32,479 bases of DNA from Apostichopus californicus. Lineage: Eukaryota > Echinodermata > Holothuroidea > Aspidochirotida > Stichopodidae. Numbering within the stretch: position 1 is the stretch's first letter; each line of letters begins with the position of its first letter. Positions 1-10,046 of the stretch are shown piece by piece. The notes below the pieces were generated by a model that saw only the letters and a program-made list of their open reading frames with translations, did no database searches and had not been told where the DNA came from. The stretch lies in contig JAIPMN010268777.1 in assembly GCA_020650975.1 (NCBI GenBank), positions 1 through 32,479 of the forward strand, read 5' to 3'. The translations under genes and the position numbers were made by a program.

Positions 1-558
1 AATAAATTTCTCTCAATAGAAAAAGACCTTTCTACCTTATCTCTTCTCCAGACCTGTTGTATTTTGCACACTAAATTAATGAGAGAGCTTTCTTTGACAA
101 TGTTTCTAATCAGGGAGTTGTTATGGAAGAGGTATCATTGTTATCATTACAAAGCTCCTCCCTATGTTGCTATAACACTCTTAATAGACCACCAATGCAA
201 ACTTTTATATTGAACATTTATGCAGCAGAAACAATACTTTGTCCACAAAAAGATTTGTTGTTAATTCTTGACCTTTTCTACAGAAAGTAGCACAGCAGGT
301 TCTTCCGTTGATTAACACAATTTGGTTCTTGACTATTTTACTAAAGCACCATATTCTTTAACGTGAGGAACAAAGACAGATAATCGCAGCTTGCGATTCA
401 GCTTGAAAGTAAGACTAGAGTTTTACGATATTAGACCAAATGTCTGCAATGCCTTGCTTAAAGCTGTGATCAAAATGCCATGATCATTACAAATTATATC
501 AATAACTGCTCTGCCCATGACTGAAGAAATCATCAAATCTACATGAGATTGAACCTAC
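1..558. other. ANAPC5 intron 12 (partial), no further exon seen
   Basis: Intronic sequence downstream of exon 12. I looked on the minus strand for the expected continuation (human RKAVVLQAQNQMSEAHKLL region). The only nearby acceptor-like site (about 526-530) leads into a stop within a few codons, so the stretch is read as intron. Confidence 0.6.
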
Positions 559-680
559 CAGTACGTCGTCTCTGATTGGTTAATTGCAGACAAATGTTCG
601 ACAGCTTTCTTTGCCTCTGAGAATCTACCTTGTAAGATTGAATGTTGGAATGCAAACTCTTGCTCGCACTGCATCCAAAT
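559..680 (-). CDS. ANAPC5: ANAPC5 coding exon 12
   Basis: Acceptor TTATTTACAG, donor TACTG|GTAGGT, phase 0 in, phase 2 out. It encodes IWMQCEQEFAFQHSILQGRF, then SEAKKAVEHLSAIN, matching human LWMLCDQKIQFDRAMNDGKYHLADSLVTGITALN. This is the last ANAPC5 exon visible; the next should lie left of position 1. Confidence 0.92.
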
Positions 681-3600
681 CTGTAAATAATAATAAAAAA
701 AATGAAATATGAAATAATCCTTTGTCCAATCAAAGTCTCCCTTCTGCTGGGTTTGACATCAATGTTAGAGGACTCAGGATTGGACACGGATCTGAGTCCA
801 CCTTTCAAGGGCTGGGACACAGCTATACAAAACCTGGATACTGACTTTGACTCTGTTTGGGAAGGATTTGCAGGAAGTGAAACAAAAAAAAGGACGGCAA
901 ACATATTACAGCAGCTCAGTGACATTCAGGATTTGTTCTGTAGTTGGCTAATATGGAAACCTTTTTTTTTTTAAACCTTACTTTCTGCTCCCGTATATTT
1001 GCATATTTGAATGTATTAGAACAGGGGTGGGCAACCTTTTTGAATGGGCCAGATATAAGGAGTGAAAAATTGCCTGGGTTGCACCTAACTAACGCCCTGC
1101 TGTTGATTTCAAACCTTTGATTCTGAGGACTTTCAAGCAATAGGTGTGTGTACTAAGTCTGTATTCACAAAAACATAATGTCAATACAGTACAGTTGATA
1201 ATTAATGGGGATAATAGGCCTACCTGACAGCATCATTAGTGCAGATAAATTCTAAGCAGCTAGCTCATTTTTTGTGATGATGTAAAATAGATTGATATTT
1301 TTTCTTTTCCTTAAAACATCTCACGGGCTGCAAAAAATCACCTTTTGCTCCCATATATTTGCATATTTGAATGTACTAGAAGAAAGTATCGATAGAGTTT
1401 AACCTTTGAATGTTCTGTTAATGTTGATAAACTCTCCTTGGCACACTGGATGAGACCTCTGGCTGCATCCAGCTCTCCTGCGTTAAAATGAAGCCGTGCC
1501 TGGTGACAGAGGGTGAGGCAAAATGATTCCGTGTCTGGGATTTGGTTGGAAGTTGATCTTGAGGGCTCGGATGTGACAGAATTCAACAGGAAATGGTCAC
1601 ACAGACTGGACATGAACCTGTCACGTTGAAAGACATCAGAAAATGTAAAGTAACTGTCAACAGGTAGGGTTCCTAGTATGTGACTGAATCAGCAAATGTG
1701 GATACATAAATAGGTACAGGAACCTGAAAATAAGTACATCAGTCTAAATTGTAAATAACTGCAAAGGGAGAGGGTTCCTAGTATGTGACTGAATCAGCAA
1801 ACGTGGTTACATAAATAGGTACAGGAACCTGAAAATAGTTACCAGTATACATCAGTCTAAATTGAAAATAACTGCAAAGGGAGAGGGCTCCTAGTATTTC
1901 ACTGAATCAACCATGATTGAGTAACAGACACAAGTCTTAACCATAGATATAATAAGCTGTAGTTTGTTAGATCAATAGACAGTGACTATTAAAGAGGTGC
2001 TTAGGCTCACCTATAGACCATAGATAATCCAGAGACTTGACTGTCCAACAACAACTATAACCATAGATATCACATGATGTATTTTGTTAGATCAATGGAC
2101 AGAGTGACTATTAAAGAGGTGTTAGGCTCACCAATAACCATAGATATTCCAGAGACTTGACTAACCAACAACAACTATAACCATACATATCACATGGTGT
2201 ATTTTGTTAGATCATAGGACGGATAGATATTTTTAAAGATGTCATTTAGCTCACTAATAACGATAGATATTCCAGAGACTTGACTAACCAACAACAACTA
2301 TAACCATACATATCACATGATGTATTTTGTTAGATCATAGGACAGATAGATACTATTAAAGATGTCTTTTAGCTCACCTATAACCATAGATATTCCAGAG
2401 ACTTGACTAACCAACAACAATTATAACCATATATATCACATGATGTATCTTGTTAGATCATTCTACAGATACTATTAAATAAGGTCTTTTAAGCTCACCT
2501 ATAACCATAGATATTCCAGAGACTAGACTGCTGTGCTTGGCTAACAGACACCAGCTGCTGTTGTTGGTGTTGACAATTCAAAGCATCGCTACGTGAGAGG
2601 TATTCAAAAATTCTAGAGAGAGAGAAATGGTGGACTTTCATAAAACTTGGCCATTCATGAAATTATCCTTCCTACCCTCTCCCATTCCTCACTCACCATG
2701 GCCATAACACCAGGTAGGAAGGGTCACTGAACAGCTTCAGCAAAACAGTGACCTCAGAATCAAGTCTTGTAGCCCCCTCCCCCTCCCCACACTCAAATAT
2801 CTTTCCCATTGTATAAATAATTTCTTTGCTGGGAGGTTTTGTCAAAAGTTCACAGCACTATTTATATACTGCACTATTTAACATGTTATGCCTGGTAGGG
2901 ATAAATGTCCAGTTTATTAAATAATTAGATACTGAACTTGTACTTACTTCATTCAAAGTTATATCTTCCACATTCTTATACAGTGATACACATATTTGTT
3001 TGGGTTTTGTTATTATAATTATTATTATTTTTTGTTCCTTTATCTATTCTGAATGTTCTACTTTCTTAAGCTGCATGACTTCAAAACAATGTATACATAT
3101 ATATATCCCACTAAATTACCTGTCTGCATTTCTTGTAGTTGTAAAAAAAAAAACCCACAAATAATGGAATGGAATAGACACATAAATTTTATAAGCTTAA
3201 TTGGGTTGTGTTTTATTAAACAATAACTGCAACACCTGGCAAAGTTAGTTCTTGTAGATAATCATAAACAACCTAACAAAAGATTATATTATTACGATGG
3301 TATAGGCACTTAAGTACCAACCAGAATACAACTTATTATCTAAAAGTAAGTTGGCCTGACGTTTCTATCCTAGCAGGATCTTCTTCAGAGGCTGAATGAC
3401 AAGTAACAGTAAAAGAAGGGACAAAAACACGCACAAAATACAGATAGGTTAATGAGCATGCTGAACACAAAGAGGTAGATGTAAGGGGATTAGTAGACAA
3501 GGGATGGAGAGAAGAAAGTAACAGGGGAAGAGAAGAGGTAGGAGATAAACAGTGGTGGGACAATGAACAATGAAGAAAGAAAGACACAAAACTTACTCAA

Positions 3601-6600
3601 ATGGCTTTACAAACGTGAGTGCTTTCTGCTTGGCAAGAGTCTGGACTCCAAGTGAAGTTAAATACTGCAAAATTATAAAAATAAATACAAGAAATAAAAT
3701 ATTGGGAGAAAGGAACAAAATTTCTGTAGTTTTCCATGCATGATAAAGTCATCAAAGAAATACAATTATACATGAAAAACATCCCCTCCCTTCCCTTTTA
3801 CCCACTCAGTTAAGTAGGAGCGAGATAACGAGATGGGGTTTTTCACCCCCATCGGTGCAGCGTCATGTATGCATTACGTCTCTTTACAAGCACTTGACCT
3901 ATATCGCTCAAACACAGGAAGACAAACAACCCCCCGTAGGTGAGAAAGACTTTTGTAATAACTTGGAGAGATTCTTACCGGTAAATTAAGCTCCTCTGAT
4001 TTAGCTATGGTATGTCCTAAGTCAACCTCCTCATCAGGACTCATCCTATACATCCAACTCTGTAAATGTAAACAAATTTATAAGTTATCACCCACTGCTA
4101 ATGATGATGCCTTCAAACTGTCAATTTAAACATACATTTAGTCTCTGTAAGGCAGGAGTCTAAGCTTCTATTTCATCTTCGAGATTGAAATCTTTCTAAC
4201 CGTGACTTTCCTTTACATACAGTAGCTCAGTGACTAGTACGGCTATAATGTCCTCTGAAGGGAAAACCTCGCAACTGGTCTCCAAAAGACTTTTTTTTTT
4301 CTCTTTAGAAAATGTGACCTGTCCTCTACGGTAAACATCTGGCTGGTAAAGGAATTGAAAAGTGAATTAGATGAATATTCCATCAAATTTTTAGTTGTGT
4401 TTGAGAATTATATATATATTATCCCGTAACTTGTCGATTGAACTAGAAGACTACAAACTAACAGACGAGGAAAATATGTTTCATTTGATTTGATAAGAGA
4501 CAGTTTCATGCATAGGCTACAAGTTGTTCTATACTGTGTAAGATATAGACGTAAACAAGTCACAATCTCCGGTAGTTATTTGCACACATTACACTGTGTC
4601 TTCATTGGTACTATTATTGATAATTCAATGCCACTTAATCTCTCTGTACTGAGGCGACCAATCATCTCTTACTCACCATTGCATGTTGTAAGCAAACATC
4701 ATCATTGGCTTCCTGGGCCTTCTGGATAGCTTCCCTCAGTGCCAACACTGCCTCGTTGCTAATGATTATAAACAATAAAAAATTGCCAGAAACAAAAACG
4801 CTTGCTTGTTCTTCTTCGAGGAAGAGGAAAGTGATGAATGGGCAAGAAATATGGAAGCATAACAATTGAGAAATTGTCATCAGAGAGAGACAAACTACAA
4901 AAAAAAAGACAAGCACTGAAACAGATTCTACCTACAAAATGAAAGCATTTGCCTTATTCCTAGTGACACCCTTTGTAAGAGGTTAGCTCCCTGCATCTGT
5001 GTGAAGAATGAACTAGAAATTTTATATTTTTTGTCATGGTCACCCACCGATAATGTTGATATATTACCTTGATGTACCAAATAACAAATCCATTGTGTCT
5101 ATGGACATAATAGTCAAGTGGATTAAATTGATTAATATGACCCAAATGAGACATTCTTTGAAAACTTGGTGCTTTTATCACTCTTGTAAAGACATTTCAC
5201 TATCATGCCAAGCTACCATCAATGATCTTCAGAAACTTGAGACTAAGGTCACATTGTCTTCACATGCTTGTCACCACGGATACCAAAGAATGTCCCGTAT
5301 ACACTTACGTGTGACCGAGCCTGAAATGAAGGCTAGCCATGTTGAGGGCAGCATATCTGAAGCTGTGGGTCCATTCTTCATTGGCATTCAGGCTCTCAGA
5401 TTCATTAGATCTAGTCTTCTTCTGCGTGAGCTGATCAAAGTATTTGTGAAGGCTATGAACGGCGCCGCAGAATTCATTTAATCGGAGACAATTCAGGAAT
5501 GTTAAATAATGCTGTGGAAGGAGGAAGAAAGCAAACCAAATCAGGTCTGTTTTAAATACCCAACATTTAAGAGAATTGAAGTCAACTTTAAAAAGAAATC
5601 AACATGGTTCCTAACTACCTGCACCTTCAAAGCTGTTTCAGTTGAAAAATCATCCAGATATTGTGACCACACCTACAGTAGCTGAAACCAGGACTGTCAT
5701 TGACCAAACCACTTTAATCCACATGTACTAGGACTTTCACAAGTGTATCTATAATTATATATATTTTTTTTTTTGTATAAATCAATTTGTTGATGATATT
5801 TTCTTTAATTTCAACTGCATATATTATTTAATAACAACTGCAATCAATCTCTCATTAGAACTGATTTTATAAGGTCAAATCTGTCAAGAAAGTTTCATTT
5901 TTTTCAGTTCCCCTTTCTTTTGATTTGCAAACAAAATCAGTTGAGTAGGAATTTAGTACTTCGTGATTACACAAGAGGATACAACTGAACTCAAGTCCAC
6001 CTTGACTGACCTCCGCTTATATTCGTTTTAACCCCTCCAATCATCAAAATAACAAATCAAAAGTTGCTTGTTTGCTTTCAGTAAACTGAAAGCAGACACT
6101 AACTCCACCTTGCAGAACACAGAGGAACACAAGAGGATACAGTTGAACTCAAGTCCACCTTGACCGACCTCCGCTTATATTCGTTTTAACCCCTCCAATC
6201 ATCAAAATAACAAATCAAAAGCTGCTCTTTTGCTTTCAGTCAACTGACAGCAGACACTAACTCCACCTTGCAGAACACAAGAAGTGTGTGAACCTACCAC
6301 CTCTGCCAAGTGAGGGTTCTTCTCACAAACTATACCAATCTGCTCTTGCAATACATCTGGAGGAGGGGCAGTTGGATCCTCGTTCTGGAGTAGAGATGCT
6401 TGTTCGGATATAAAACTTTCGGCTTGCTTTTGTGAAAGGGTTTGTGCAGTTGATCTGAAGATTTGCACAAAATATGAGAAGAAAGGGGTGGGTGGCGCAT
6501 TAGACACAGATATAACAAAACCTAAAGAAGTTATGTTTGGTTCCTCGTTCCCTATCACCATAGACGTAACTGGTTATTCATATTATGCTGACAAACAATC

Positions 6601-9600
6601 GTTAATTTTGGAAAACCTAGAATGAGTTTTAATGTAAATGTTGATAATGTTCAATATTAGTATTAAAATCAATATTTCTGTGGGGTTTTGAATGAATCAT
6701 TTAGTCAGATAAGACACCTTTGACTAAATAAAGACTGAAAACACAATTATTTTTTAAGTAGCTTGGATGCTATACAAAAAATATAAAAAAACAGTAAATG
6801 ACAGAAGCTTACAGAACACTTTAAATAACTGATTTTTATTGAATATTTTATGCTTTTAATATTCAAGGAAAAGGCACAATGTCCAATGAAAAACACAAAA
6901 ACACAATTATAGACTATTTTCAAGCCTGTGGTTAATATCACTATAGCACAGAATCCATAAAAAAAAAAATAAAAAAAATAAAAAAATAAGGCTTCTTGTA
7001 CAGATCACTAAAACATCACATTACTAATTAAAAGAATTATGTTGTCATCTCCTCTCAAGAAATGTGTCCTCAATTACAATGTTTGAGTTTCTTGGGTTTT
7101 CACTCACTTTTTGGACAGTTTTTGTGATATTTCTAATTCTTCAGTTAACATCGGTGTTTCATCTAACTCAATACTGATATCCATACCGCTGACTTCAGCC
7201 GCAACCTCTGGATGCTTTTCAGGAGAAGCAGATGCCGGACATTGGAGGTATCCCTTTAAATCTCTGTACAGCTTCATCGTTTCAGAGAAAGTGAGTTTGT
7301 CGTAGGTGAGCACCATTCTACGAACAAACATGCCTGATGAACAAGAAATATCATCACATAATAGGCATGACATTATCTTTGTCAATAATTTATGGAACAA
7401 AGTAGACCTGTATTAAATTGTTAAAGTATTAATAAGATCTGAAGGGTTTAATGCACAATTGGTAAAAGAGTCCTGCCTGTGTGCAAGGTTTTTGCATGGT
7501 TCAAAGTTTCATAACCTATCATTAAATGCAACTCAATGAACCCTTAAATATTCAAATCCAGCCATAGATCAACTGAAGCAATGAATTCACCAAGCAGGCA
7601 AGAAGTCAAAGACATGAAACATTGAGGCAGTTGGAAGCCTTGATGTGATAGGGTATATTTCAACATAAAAGATTATCCAATGTGCACATAGAGCTCAATA
7701 GCTCTCCCATTTGTAATCAATAGTAAAAATTTCTTTTTTTTATCACAGGAATCGGTACATCCTAAAAATATTGCAGCCCAAGGAGATGATACAGAATTTC
7801 ACCGTCACTTTCGAGATAAATTTCATGCCCACCCTGTGCTTATATGTTTCCATTCAATTCGTTAGGAGCCAAAAACAAGTTGAAACATGGCAACTGAGCA
7901 AAGAATGTCACAGGATGAACAATACATTTTAACCCTTTATCAATCTGCTCAGATTATTTTGATACACCTCAGGCCCTGTAACAAAATATTTGACATGAAG
8001 TATCTATTGGTACCGATAAATAATTTAAGTAACTCACCGAGGATGCTCTGTCTATGTAGCGGTGCCTCACCATTTCGACTGTCTAATAGTTTGGCCATGG
8101 ATTCAAAGAAATCAGCCAACTTCAATGGTTCACTCTCTGTTATATCTTTAAGTCTAAAAGATAAAGTTGATAATTATATTACAAGACCATGACTTTTAAG
8201 GGTCATCATTATTACTCCCTACTGTAGAAATTCAAGTAATGATCACTCATTCTCACAATTCAATAGGCATTTCGCTGCCACCCTGAAAGCGCTCAGCCTC
8301 TCTGAGACATTTAATTGTCTAATTGAATGCTCATTAATGTGCTTGTACAGTATTGAGAGTCAAAACCTTGTAGAAGATAATTTTGACAAGTTTAACACAT
8401 GTTTGTCAACATGCTAAACATTGTGGTCAATGCTGATGACCTTCTGACTGAAAATTACTGCTATCAAATGACAAACAGCCACATGAAGGAGTTTGTGGGG
8501 AGTTTTATGTTTAAGAGTCTTACCCTTTGCTGTTTACATATTTTTGAGAAGAATCAAGGGTAATATCTACTGTTTAGGCATATGCAGCAGAAAAAAGGTA
8601 TACCCTGCCTGGTACTGAAATACAATACAACACTGTCTAAATTACTAAGGAACTCCCTGTACCACAAAACAGCACCAATATTATCATACTGTACTAGTAT
8701 TTCAGACCAATAGTCACAATGGTCAATATATAACTTACAAAAAAAAATGGCAGCCTACCTTTGGGTCAACAAATCTGACAAGACACTGCTGATCTTCCTA
8801 ACTTTAGTTTCAAAAGTTTTATGATCTTCATCAAATCCCTGCAGAAGAGAAGGAACGCTCAAAATTGAAAATGTGTAGCCTAATGCAGATGCATGATCAC
8901 CTGTAGGCTGTAGTTAATAATGATCTGTACATGGCACAACATAGGGGTCTACATTTGATGCACACATTGCAACAAATACTTTAAGCTCATGTTCCATTAA
9001 ATTGGTTGTCATGACATTTGAGAAGGTGATCATTAAACTGCAGCACAGGGGAAATGGGTATGAATATGAGAAAACTGGTTTTCAGAAGAGACAATACTTT
9101 GAGATTTTTTTTTATGCAACATGCTTAGTCAGTGGTGACTTTATCTGTTACTTGTGCTACTGTTACAACTTACTCTGTTAGTATTAGCATGGACACTTCG
9201 AATTCCGGACACCTAAGCCTTAAAACACCCCAAAACTATATCTTCTGGTAAAAATCACCTGAAAATATACTTGATATGGTGGGAGAAGTGTGTTATATTA
9301 CGATACACTTCACGTTGTATTCCAAGAAGATTCTTGTGATTGTGGAACTGGTATTTCTTTGCTAGAGTATTGCGAATTTTCGGACACACAGTCCCACAGT
9401 GTGGCGCTGGTGATAAACTTGGTGGCGCAGTTGCTCTTTCAGTAATTATAACAGACTTCATAGATCTCCGTCATTTTATTGACAAATATGTAAGTATTTA
9501 CTTGCACACGGGTCAATTTGGAGAGAAAATAACTGTAGCTTTGTAATTTTTGGTGAAATTTGGCTCTTCCTGTAGGTTGTCATGGTGAAATCGTGTATTT

Positions 9601-10046
9601 CTTAGGGGTGTCCGAAATTCGTAGGTGTCCGAAATTCGCAATACTGACTATACTGCTACGGGTCTGACTTCTTTACTTAGCAATAGCAGGGACATTGGGA
9701 GTAGTTTCACGAAATACTAAAATTTCATTTACCGTAAAGCGTTGTTTACACTTCTAATCACTTCGCAACATTAGATAAACGTTACATGCATGGGAAAAAA
9801 GGAAACTTAAGTTACCTGGACCCAAGAGAGTGCTGCTTTGGCGAAATGACGGCGCTCTAAAACACTCCATCTAACGTATGCGGGAACAGGAGTTTCAGAA
9901 CCTATGGTCAACTTTGGCGGATGGGGTCTATCTCGCTCAGAAAATGATTTGATAGCTATCAAAACCGAAACCATGTGAGGGCTGATTTGGGCCCGGCCTG
10001 ATGTTCGATGATATTGACTGTTCATTTTCGATCCAAACGGGCTCAT
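559..10046 (-). CDS. ANAPC5: ANAPC5, anaphase-promoting complex subunit 5 (5' part, 12 coding exons; gene continues off the left edge)
   Basis: Scaffold/TPR subunit of the anaphase-promoting complex (APC/C), the ubiquitin ligase that targets cyclins and securin in mitosis. Joined coding segments are 10046-9816, 8838-8759, 8153-8038, 7333-7108, 6454-6298, 5511-5309, 4758-4677, 4059-3979, 3664-3597, 2588-2499, 1617-1404 and 680-559, giving 1670 nt (556 codons plus 2 nt). All junctions keep frame. Recognised from ordered matches to vertebrate APC5, including LSQKQAESFISEQASLL, HYLTFLNCLRLNEF, REAIQKAQEANDDVCLQH and DTESFCLTLCHQARLHF. The segments cover roughly the N-terminal domain and the first TPRs. 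No terminal exon was found in 1-558, so the last third lies outside the window. Identity is near certain; individual boundaries are good to a few bases. Confidence 0.95.
983..1381. mobile_element. hAT-like element fragment flanked by 39-bp direct repeats
   Basis: Position 1022 begins CAGGGGTGGGCAACCTTTTT, the typical terminus of hAT-superfamily DNA transposons. Near 1322 an internal CGGGCTGC remnant appears but the matching right terminus is missing. The block is bracketed by near-identical segments, 983-1021 and 1343-1381 (both TGCTCCC-TATATTTGCATATTTGAATGTA-TAGAA with few differences). These are too long for a normal target duplication. Right of the second copy lies the weak donor of ANAPC5 exon 11. 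Confidence 0.5.
1404..1617 (-). CDS. ANAPC5: ANAPC5 coding exon 11
   Basis: Acceptor CAACGTGACAG. It encodes FMSSLCDHFLLNS, then DTESFCLTLCHQARLHFNAG and ELDAARGLIQCAKESL, matching human NTESFAVALCHLAELHAEQGCFAAASEVLKHLKE. The donor AAG|GTTAAA is weak by consensus. It is supported because joining it to exon 12 reproduces the human QLWMLCDQ register and keeps frame. Phase 2 in, phase 0 out. Confidence 0.9.
1663..1912. repeat. Tandem repeat, about 2.3 copies of a 105-115 bp unit
   Basis: The motif TTCCTAGTATGTGACTGAAT recurs near 1669, 1776 and (diverged) 1889. The intervening GTACAGGAACCTGAAAATA and CATCAGTCTAAATTG blocks are also repeated. It lies in ANAPC5 intron 10, beside but distinct from the 121-123 bp minisatellite. 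Confidence 0.8.
1939..2498. repeat. Minisatellite of 121-123 bp units derived from the end of ANAPC5 exon 10
   Basis: Unit boundaries, marked by plus-strand CTCAC (gene-sense GTGAG), fall at 2010, 2131, 2254, 2377 and the true exon end at 2498. Periods are 121, 123, 123 and 121. Each unit begins with a copy of the last ~28 nt of exon 10 (gene-sense CTCTGGAATATCTATGGTTA), then GTGAGC and intron sequence. About four full units plus one partial unit are present. Confidence 0.9.
2499..2588 (-). CDS. ANAPC5: ANAPC5 coding exon 10
   Basis: Acceptor CCTCTCACGTAG, donor TTATAG|GTGAGC, phase 2 on both sides. It encodes a Gln-rich stretch, then SVSQAQQSSLWNIYGYR, matching human ISIAQKTAIWRLYGRS. The last ~28 nt and the donor have been copied repeatedly into the following intron (see the minisatellite at 1939-2498). 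Confidence 0.88.
2589..3596. other. ANAPC5 intron 9, no gene seen
   Basis: Holds C-rich runs near 2770-2790, an (AT)n run near 3100, short A/T tracts and a purine-rich block (about 3410-3590) that produces a spurious minus-strand open frame of low complexity. No exon or RNA gene was recognised. Confidence 0.5.
3597..3664 (-). CDS. ANAPC5: ANAPC5 coding exon 9
   Basis: Acceptor TTTTGCAG, donor TTTGA|GTAAGT. It encodes YLTSLGVQTLAKQKALTFVK, matching human YLASLGIQSLVQQRAFAGKT. Phase 0 in, phase 2 out. Confidence 0.9.
3979..4059 (-). CDS. ANAPC5: ANAPC5 coding exon 8
   Basis: An 81-nt, 27-codon exon between acceptor CATTTACAG and donor TTACCG|GTAAGA, beginning SWMYRMSPDEEVDLGHTIAK. It matches the human SWLYVLGQKRSDSYVLLEHSVKKA region. 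Both boundaries are phase 0. Confidence 0.9.
4677..4758 (-). CDS. ANAPC5: ANAPC5 coding exon 7
   Basis: Acceptor ATAATCATTAG, donor GCAATG|GTGAGT. It encodes NEAVLALREAIQKAQEANDD followed by VCLQHAM, a clear TPR helix pair matching human AELALQEAIRIAQESNDHVCLQHCL. Phase 2 in, phase 0 out. Confidence 0.94.
5309..5511 (-). CDS. ANAPC5: ANAPC5 coding exon 6
   Basis: Acceptor CCTTCCACAG, donor CACAC|GTAAGT (phase 0 in, phase 2 out). It encodes HYLTFLNCLRLNEFCGAVHS, then LHKYFDQL, and later RYAALNMASLHFRLGH, matching human LRYAALNLAALHCRFGH. This is the start of the TPR region. The long plus-strand open frame over it is only its antisense shadow. Confidence 0.94.
5971..6286. repeat. 158-bp tandem duplication abutting ANAPC5 exon 5 donor
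   Basis: Copies at 5971-6128 and 6129-6286 start ACAAGAGGATACA and share long identical blocks (CTCAAGTCCACCTTGAC, GACCTCCGCTTATATTCG, AACCCCTCCAATCATC, CTCCACCTTGCAGAACAC). The second copy ends about 12 bp from the exon 5 boundary at 6298, so the duplication breakpoint is close to the splice donor. Confidence 0.88.
6298..6454 (-). CDS. ANAPC5: ANAPC5 coding exon 5
   Basis: Acceptor CAAATCTTCAG, then STAQTLSQKQAESFISEQAS, one of the best matches to human (LSQKQAEFFLSQQASLL). The donor is GAGGTG|GTAGGT. The alternative GAG|GTGGTA would drop one Val, but the human AEAHYL alignment favours the downstream site. Phase 2 in, phase 0 out. A 158-bp tandem duplication ends just inside its downstream intron. 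Confidence 0.93.
7108..7333 (-). CDS. ANAPC5: ANAPC5 coding exon 4
   Basis: Acceptor TTCATCAG, donor AAAAA|GTGAGT (phase 1 in, phase 2 out). It contains MFVRRMVLTYDKLTFSETMK and LYRDLKGYLQ, the counterpart of human LRHMILAYSKLSFSQVFKLYTALQQYFQ. A variable acidic linker rich in E, D and T follows, as in the human protein. Confidence 0.93.
8038..8153 (-). CDS. ANAPC5: ANAPC5 coding exon 3
   Basis: Acceptor ATCTTTTAG, donor CTCG|GTGAGT, entering in phase 2 and leaving in phase 1. It encodes LKDITESEPLKLADFFESMA, matching human LMAEGELKDMEQFFDDLSD, and then a stretch leading to the conserved LFLRHM/MFVRRM block. Confidence 0.9.
8759..8838 (-). CDS. ANAPC5: ANAPC5 coding exon 2
   Basis: Acceptor TCTTCTGCAG, then GFDEDHKTFETKVRKISSVL and onward, ending at donor AAAG|GTAGGC in phase 2. 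It corresponds to the region of human APC5 after LLPLLQGPD. A helical, Lys/Ser-rich 80-nt exon. Confidence 0.88.
9180..9646. mobile_element. Non-autonomous DNA-transposon-like element with a doubled terminal repeat
   Basis: Left end AGTATTAGCATGGACACTTC then GAATTCCGGACACCTAAG. The right end (9601-9646), read on the minus strand, is CAGTATTGCGAATTTCGGAC, where the GAATTTCGGACACC block occurs twice in tandem, ending CCCCTAAG. A related GAATTTTCGGACACAC occurs internally at about 9371. No transposase frame was recognised. It lies in ANAPC5 intron 1. Confidence 0.6.
9816..10046 (-). CDS. ANAPC5: ANAPC5 coding exon 1
   Basis: 77 codons beginning MSPFGSKMNSQYHRTSG and ending before donor CAG|GTAACT (phase 0). 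The segment SPHMVSVLIAIKSF aligns with the first helix of human APC5, and VLERRHFAKAALSWVQ with its MERRRLNQLLLPLLQ. The start at 10046 was chosen because the next upstream ATG (10057) is closed by a stop after one further codon. The second in-frame Met (residue 8) is an alternative start. Confidence 0.88.

Noticed and set aside
539-925. 128-codon minus-strand open frame as a separate gene
   Set aside because: It overlaps ANAPC5 exon 12 in a different frame and has no recognisable content.
1939-2498. CRISPR-like array of regular repeats
   Set aside because: Units are 121-123 bp with no spacer/repeat distinction, in a eukaryotic intron, and derive from the neighbouring exon end.
2495-2527. 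Exon 10 extension into the minisatellite as an in-frame longer ANAPC5 isoform
   Set aside because: Reading past the donor reaches a stop within about nine codons, and a single 29-nt pseudo-exon would shift the frame.
3336-3587. Minus-strand open frame rich in Ser and Leu
   Set aside because: Translation of a low-complexity purine/pyrimidine tract inside an ANAPC5 intron, with no splice signals fitting the gene.
5053-5481. 142-codon plus-strand open frame
   Set aside because: Its right part is the exact antisense of ANAPC5 exon 6, which has homology and splice sites. The rest lacks any recognisable feature.
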